NCBI GenBank assembly: GCA_019686145.1
Contig: JADGHK010000064.1
Span: 1 to 9,170, forward strand
From: Bryobacteraceae bacterium
Lineage (GTDB): Bacteria > Acidobacteriota > Terriglobia > Bryobacterales > Bryobacteraceae
Length of the DNA stretch: 9,170 bases
Direction: 5' to 3'
The position numbers and the translations under genes are program-made. The notes below the pieces were generated by a model that was not told where the DNA came from, did no database searches, and saw only the letters and a program-made list of their open reading frames with translations. The stretch's first letter is position 1. Each line of letters starts with the position of its first letter. Below, piece after piece: positions 5,801 through 9,170 of this stretch.

Positions 5801-6925
5801 ATGGAGCGAAGATCTTTCCTTCGGGCAAGTGTACTTGCCGGCGGGACGATTTTGGGCGCTCCCTTCATCCAGAGGGGGCGTTTCACGTTGTACGCCGGAA
5901 GCCGGACCTATTCGAGACGAACTCTCGATCTGGTTCAGGAATCCATAGTGATTGACATGCTCAGCCTGTTCACCCTGGACTGGCAGAAGCTTACGGGGTG
6001 GCAGCAGGACCCGTCGACATTCCGGCCGGAAGATTTTCAACGCCTGAAGCGCTCAGGCATTACGGTCTTCCACCCTGCCGTCGAACCCAATCAGCCGAAT
6101 CCGTTTCAAGCGACGCTCCATTGGAGCGACAACTGGAACAGGCTCATCTCGGCGTATCCGGAATTCTTCGTTCGCGTCAACTCCGTCGATGACATCCGTC
6201 TTGCTAAGAATAGCGGACGCATCGCCGTTGTACTCGGTTTCCAAAATTCTGAGCATTTCCGCTCTGTGCGGGACGTCGGGGCCTTCCATGAGCTCGGCCA
6301 GCGCGTTTCCCAGCTGACCTACAACTCGCGGAATTCTCTCGGCGACGGGTGCGTCGAGCGGCACGACCAGGGCATCACCGTCTACGGCGCATCCGTCGTC
6401 GCCGAAATGAACCGCATCGGGATGGTGGTGGATGTCTCACACGCGGGTGAGCGAACCGCACTCGACGCACTCCGGGTCTCTCGCAAGCCAGTTGTCATCT
6501 CCCACTCCAACTGCAAGGCGCTGGTGCCGCGCTCGCCCCGCTGCGTCTCCGATACCGTGATTCGCGCACTGGCTGCAACAGGCGGCGTCCTCGGCCTGAC
6601 CGGCATTCGCAATTTCGTCTGGGACGGACGTCCCGTGACTCTCAATCACCTTCTTGATCACTACGAGCATGTGGCCCGGCTGGTCGGCGTCGAGCACGTT
6701 GGAATCGGCAGCGACAGCGACGTCGAAGATTACAACGGCAAGACCAAGAAGAAGCGGCTTCAGTTCGACATTCACGGTCTCGACACCGGCACGCGCATCT
6801 ACGACATCACCGAAGGCCTGCTGAAGCGCGGATACACGAACCGGCATCTGGAGCTGATCCTCGGCGGAAACTTCCTCCGTGTGCTCTCCGAAGTGTGGAA
6901 CCGGCCGCCGGTGAGTGTCTCGTAA
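5801..6925 (+). CDS. Tat-exported M19 (membrane dipeptidase family) homologue with missing metal ligands
   Basis: The protein has 374 residues. ATG 5801 is chosen (a GTG lies two codons upstream) because it starts a twin-arginine signal peptide, MERRSFLRASVLAGG, with R3-R4 and F6-L7; export through Tat to the periplasm is likely. The body is an M19 TIM-barrel amidohydrolase fold: 'GMVVDVSH' (His214), 'PVVISHSNCKAL' (His235), 'PRCVSD' (Arg247) and 'VGIGSDSDVED' (Asp305) match the family's later metal and catalytic positions. Two usual features are absent. The N-terminal DGHxD zinc site is replaced by 'VIDMLSLF' (about 50-57), and the bridging Glu is replaced by Gln148 in 'LGFQNSEHF'. Typical M19 enzymes use these to hold two zinc ions and cleave dipeptides. 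This protein may therefore bind one metal, have a different reaction, or be a non-hydrolytic homologue. The family call is strong; peptidase activity is doubtful. Confidence 0.85.
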   Translation: MERRSFLRASVLAGGTILGAPFIQRGRFTLYAGSRTYSRRTLDLVQESIVIDMLSLFTLDWQKLTGWQQDPSTFRPEDFQRLKRSGITVFHPAVEPNQPNPFQATLHWSDNWNRLISAYPEFFVRVNSVDDIRLAKNSGRIAVVLGFQNSEHFRSVRDVGAFHELGQRVSQLTYNSRNSLGDGCVERHDQGITVYGASVVAEMNRIGMVVDVSHAGERTALDALRVSRKPVVISHSNCKALVPRSPRCVSDTVIRALAATGGVLGLTGIRNFVWDGRPVTLNHLLDHYEHVARLVGVEHVGIGSDSDVEDYNGKTKKKRLQFDIHGLDTGTRIYDITEGLLKRGYTNRHLELILGGNFLRVLSEVWNRPPVSVS

Positions 6926-6961
6926 GACGCCGTACAACTCACTTTAATTTCAATTCTTTTT
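6911..6961 (+). terminator. Probable terminator after the M19 homologue
   Basis: GTGAGT (6911-6916) pairs with ACTCAC (6937-6942). Inside, GTCT (6917-6920) pairs with AGAC (6925-6928) around a CGTA tetraloop, leaving an 8-base bulge on the 3' side. The TAA stop (6923-6925) is in the loop region. A T-rich stretch ending in TTCTTTTT (6954-6961) follows, so this is the most terminator-like of the three stop-codon hairpins, though the T-tract is about 12 bases beyond the stem. Ordinary intrinsic termination is plausible. Confidence 0.45.
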
Positions 6962-6986
6962 GCAACATTCTCACGTCTTCCATATC

Positions 6987-7048
6987 TCGGATTTAGTCGA
7001 GATCCGATCTATTATTGTTAGAAATTCCCACCAATAAATTCGTTGACA
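6987..7048 (+). promoter_or_regulatory. AT-rich upstream region with inverted repeat and promoter-like boxes
   Basis: The 191 bases between 6926 and 7116 are clearly more AT-rich than the flanking genes and carry no reading frame I can support. TCGGAT (6987-6992) and ATCCGA (7002-7007) are inverted arms with a 9-base spacer. TATTAT (7010-7015) resembles a -10 box just after the repeat, and a perfect TTGACA (-35 consensus) lies at 7043-7048 without a good -10 at the usual distance. Transcription of the TonB-receptor-like gene probably starts in this stretch; which box is used cannot be decided by eye. Confidence 0.3.
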
Positions 7049-7116
7049 GCTAAAGCCCTTTTTCCTTTGGTTCGGGGCTTGCAGTGTCAGGCGGCGAGGA
7101 GTTTGTGCAGACAACT

Positions 7117-9170
7117 ATGAAACAACTTGTCGCAATTACCGCGTGCCTAATGCTGTTCGCGGGCATGCTAGCTCCGAACTTAGAGGCACAAGCATCCTAT
7201 GGAACAGTAACTGGAACGGTGCGAAACACCACCGGTGCTCCAATGGCCGACGTGAAGATCGAACTCGAAAACGTCGCCACAGGGACGCGAGTGACTGTTG
7301 CTACAGATGCGCAGGGCGCTTATCGCTTTGAAAACGTCCCGCCAGGAAGATACCGGATTATCACAACGCATGGGAAAGTGGCAGCAGTGCCCTCTCCTGA
7401 ATTTGACGTTGCGATGAACCGGACCAACATAATGAACGTAACAATTACGCCGGGTCCGGCTACCGACGTAATTACTGTGCTTGAAGAGCCGGCCCGCGTC
7501 CTTGAAACGGCGCAAATCATTACTTATTACGAGGGTGAATCCATTCAAAATCTGCCGCGTCCGAATTTTGTGGAGCGGACTGGAAACGCCTTCGGCGCCT
7601 ACAATCTTTCGTTACTTAGCGAAGGTGTTACATCCGGCGGAGTCGGTGAAGCGACTGGCCCGGCAGTTACGGGACACCGGCCGGCCTTTAACATATTCCA
7701 CATTGACGGCATCGACAATAAGAACCGGATCAACAATGCTCCGGTTGTCTACATGTCGAATATGGCGACAAAGGACTTCGTGCTGCTGGAGGATCAAAGC
7801 GCGCCGCGCTTTGGACACGAGCCAGGCGGCAAGTTGAACAGCACGGTCCACAGCGGCACCAACGGAGTCCATGGCGCTCTTTACGACTATCTGCAGAACC
7901 GCATTATGAATGCCTTGGAGCCAGCCTGGATCCGCCAGGGCATTGACGATCAACCGCGCTATGACCAGAACCGGTTGGGCGGCTCCGTTGGATTCCCGAT
8001 TCTTCGCAACCACCTCTTCTTTTACGGTAACTTCGAGTGGATCCCGCTCGGCTTCACACGTCCGGGCGTGAGCGAGTTCCTCGCTCCAACCGCCGAGGGG
8101 CTCGCTACCCTGAGCACGGTTCCCGGCGTCTCGCAACAGAACATCAGTCTGTTGCAACCGTTCGCGACGAATCAGCCAGCCACGTCGTCCACGATCGTCA
8201 ACGGCGTCGCCATTCCGCTTGCGCCGGTCTCCAATCTTTTTGCCGGCTCTCGCGATAGCTACATGGGCACCGGCAGCATTGAGTGGCTTCCCTCCGACAG
8301 GCAGCGCTTGCAGGGGCGCTTCGTGTACAACTACGTGAACGAACAGCAGCGGAACGTCGGCCTGCCCAATCAGTTCGTACCGACCAAGACTCGCGCGATG
8401 CTGGGCACCATCGCTCACTACTATACGGTCAACCCCAACGTCACCAACGAGCTGCGTGTTGGATACAACCGCTGGGACCAGAACGTTTTAGGCGACTTCT
8501 TCGCGCAGCCCTTCCTCAACATCGCCGGAACCAACGTTCCGAACGCGGGCTTCGGCTTCGTAACCCTCGCCGGATTCGCCGCGGCGCGGAACAACATTCA
8601 GAACGGATACGATCTGGCCGATAACCTCGCCTGGCAAATGGGCCGGCACAACTTGCGGTTTGGCTTTGATGGCCGCAGGTTTATGACCACCTGGCGCCAG
8701 CCCTTCGGCTTGAGCGGCAACTACGTCTACTCCAACCTGCAGGAGTTCGCATTGGACCTCACTCCAGGCATCCTGGCGCAGCGCACCTTCGGTGCGGACC
8801 AGTTCGGCGATGACCAATGGTCCTACTTCCTGTTCGCCCAGGACATGTGGCGGGTTACGCCAACGCTTAGCGTCGATCTCGGCGTGAGCTGGCAGTATTC
8901 GACGATCCCGAACTCGATCGAACGGCTGTTCGGCAGCGACGGTCCGTTCTCCGGGCTGGATAGCCCCAGCACGCAAAAGACCGCGTTTGCTCCGCGGGTT
9001 GGATTCGCCTGGGCGCCGGGCAATCGCAATACCGTGTTCCGGGCGGGCTTCGGCATGCAGTGGGACACGATAACTTTGAACGCCCTCAATCCGCTCCTGT
9101 TCCCGTTCGGAGTCACTGCAGTAAGTCCCGGAACAACGCCTGCCGGCGGCTTCCTTGCCACTGGCGGCGT
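7117..9170 (+). CDS. TonB-dependent receptor-like, Oar-type outer-membrane protein (N-terminal part)
   Basis: The frame is open from ATG 7117 to the right edge, 684 codons without a stop; members of this family are usually over 1000 residues. A signal peptide (MKQ, then a hydrophobic core; likely cleavage after 'EAQA', residue 26) precedes a carboxypeptidase-regulatory-like domain at about 28-82 ('GTVTGTVRNTTGAPMADVKIELEN', 'TDAQGAYRFENVPPGRYRI'). A plug-like part (about 110-260) includes 'FNIFHIDGIDNKNRINN' and 'FGHEPGGKLN', then beta-barrel strands rich in aromatics ('NHLFFYGNFEWIPLG', 'ELRVGYNRWDQN', 'NLRFGFDGRRF', 'DQWSYFLFAQDMWRVT'). The start is preceded by GAGGAG (7096-7101), 15 bases away; an in-frame GTG at 7105 is an alternative but sits too close to that site. 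The first 600 bases are more AT-rich than the rest. Typical Acidobacteriota genomes carry many such receptors; the ligand is unknown. No classical TonB box is obvious. Confidence 0.88.
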   Translation, partial: MKQLVAITACLMLFAGMLAPNLEAQASYGTVTGTVRNTTGAPMADVKIELENVATGTRVTVATDAQGAYRFENVPPGRYRIITTHGKVAAVPSPEFDVAMNRTNIMNVTITPGPATDVITVLEEPARVLETAQIITYYEGESIQNLPRPNFVERTGNAFGAYNLSLLSEGVTSGGVGEATGPAVTGHRPAFNIFHIDGIDNKNRINNAPVVYMSNMATKDFVLLEDQSAPRFGHEPGGKLNSTVHSGTNGVHGALYDYLQNRIMNALEPAWIRQGIDDQPRYDQNRLGGSVGFPILRNHLFFYGNFEWIPLGFTRPGVSEFLAPTAEGLATLSTVPGVSQQNISLLQPFATNQPATSSTIVNGVAIPLAPVSNLFAGSRDSYMGTGSIEWLPSDRQRLQGRFVYNYVNEQQRNVGLPNQFVPTKTRAMLGTIAHYYTVNPNVTNELRVGYNRWDQNVLGDFFAQPFLNIAGTNVPNAGFGFVTLAGFAAARNNIQNGYDLADNLAWQMGRHNLRFGFDGRRFMTTWRQPFGLSGNYVYSNLQEFALDLTPGILAQRTFGADQFGDDQWSYFLFAQDMWRVTPTLSVDLGVSWQYSTIPNSIERLFGSDGPFSGLDSPSTQKTAFAPRVGFAWAPGNRNTVFRAGFGMQWDTITLNALNPLLFPFGVTAVSPGTTPAGGFLATGG

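Noticed and set aside
6437..6937. (-) strand open frame opposite the M19 homologue (166 codons)
   Set aside because: It is antisense to conserved M19 motifs and has no independent support.
7612..8418. Long (-) strand open frame opposite the TonB-receptor-like gene (268 codons)
   Set aside because: The (+) frame is continuous and clearly a receptor; the antisense translation shows no domain or signal and no ribosome site was evident.

Overview
The window looks like chromosomal DNA from an Acidobacteriota bacterium, probably of the Solibacter/Bryobacter type. This is inferred from protein style: a large TonB-receptor-like protein with an N-terminal carboxypeptidase-regulatory-like domain (Oar type), a second secreted protein built from such domains, many exported proteins and moderately high GC. 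It is not a database match. No tRNA, rRNA, CRISPR array, insertion sequence or phage gene is visible.

Layout. Positions 1-672 (+) hold the C-terminal part of a secreted protein with carboxypeptidase-regulatory-like folds, cut by the left edge. Positions 717-4181 (-) hold four genes read right to left: lutA, lutB, lutC and a small outer-membrane beta-barrel protein. LutA/LutB/LutC is the iron-sulfur/LUD-domain complex that oxidises L-lactate to pyruvate, and the three genes are separated by only 6 and 2 bases. From a short divergent intergenic region (4182-4231), a (+) pair starts: a small exported protein with a five-cysteine C-terminus (4232-4648), overlapping by one base (TGATG-type junction) an exported aldose 1-epimerase homologue (4648-5682). 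Next come a Tat-exported M19 (membrane dipeptidase family) homologue (5801-6925), an AT-rich 191-base intergenic stretch, and the TonB-receptor-like gene (7117 to the right edge).

How it fits together. The lut operon gives growth on lactate; no lactate permease or lut regulator lies in the window. The other genes are envelope or periplasm functions (sugar anomer interconversion, an M19-fold protein of uncertain activity, outer-membrane proteins), consistent with a carbohydrate- or peptide-scavenging soil bacterium. The window is mostly ordinary metabolism. The items most worth a second look are the M19 homologue that lacks several metal ligands, the coupled cysteine-rich protein, stem-loops that enclose the stop codons of three genes, and similar inverted repeats before two outer-membrane protein genes. 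I found no convincing evidence of an undescribed multi-gene system.
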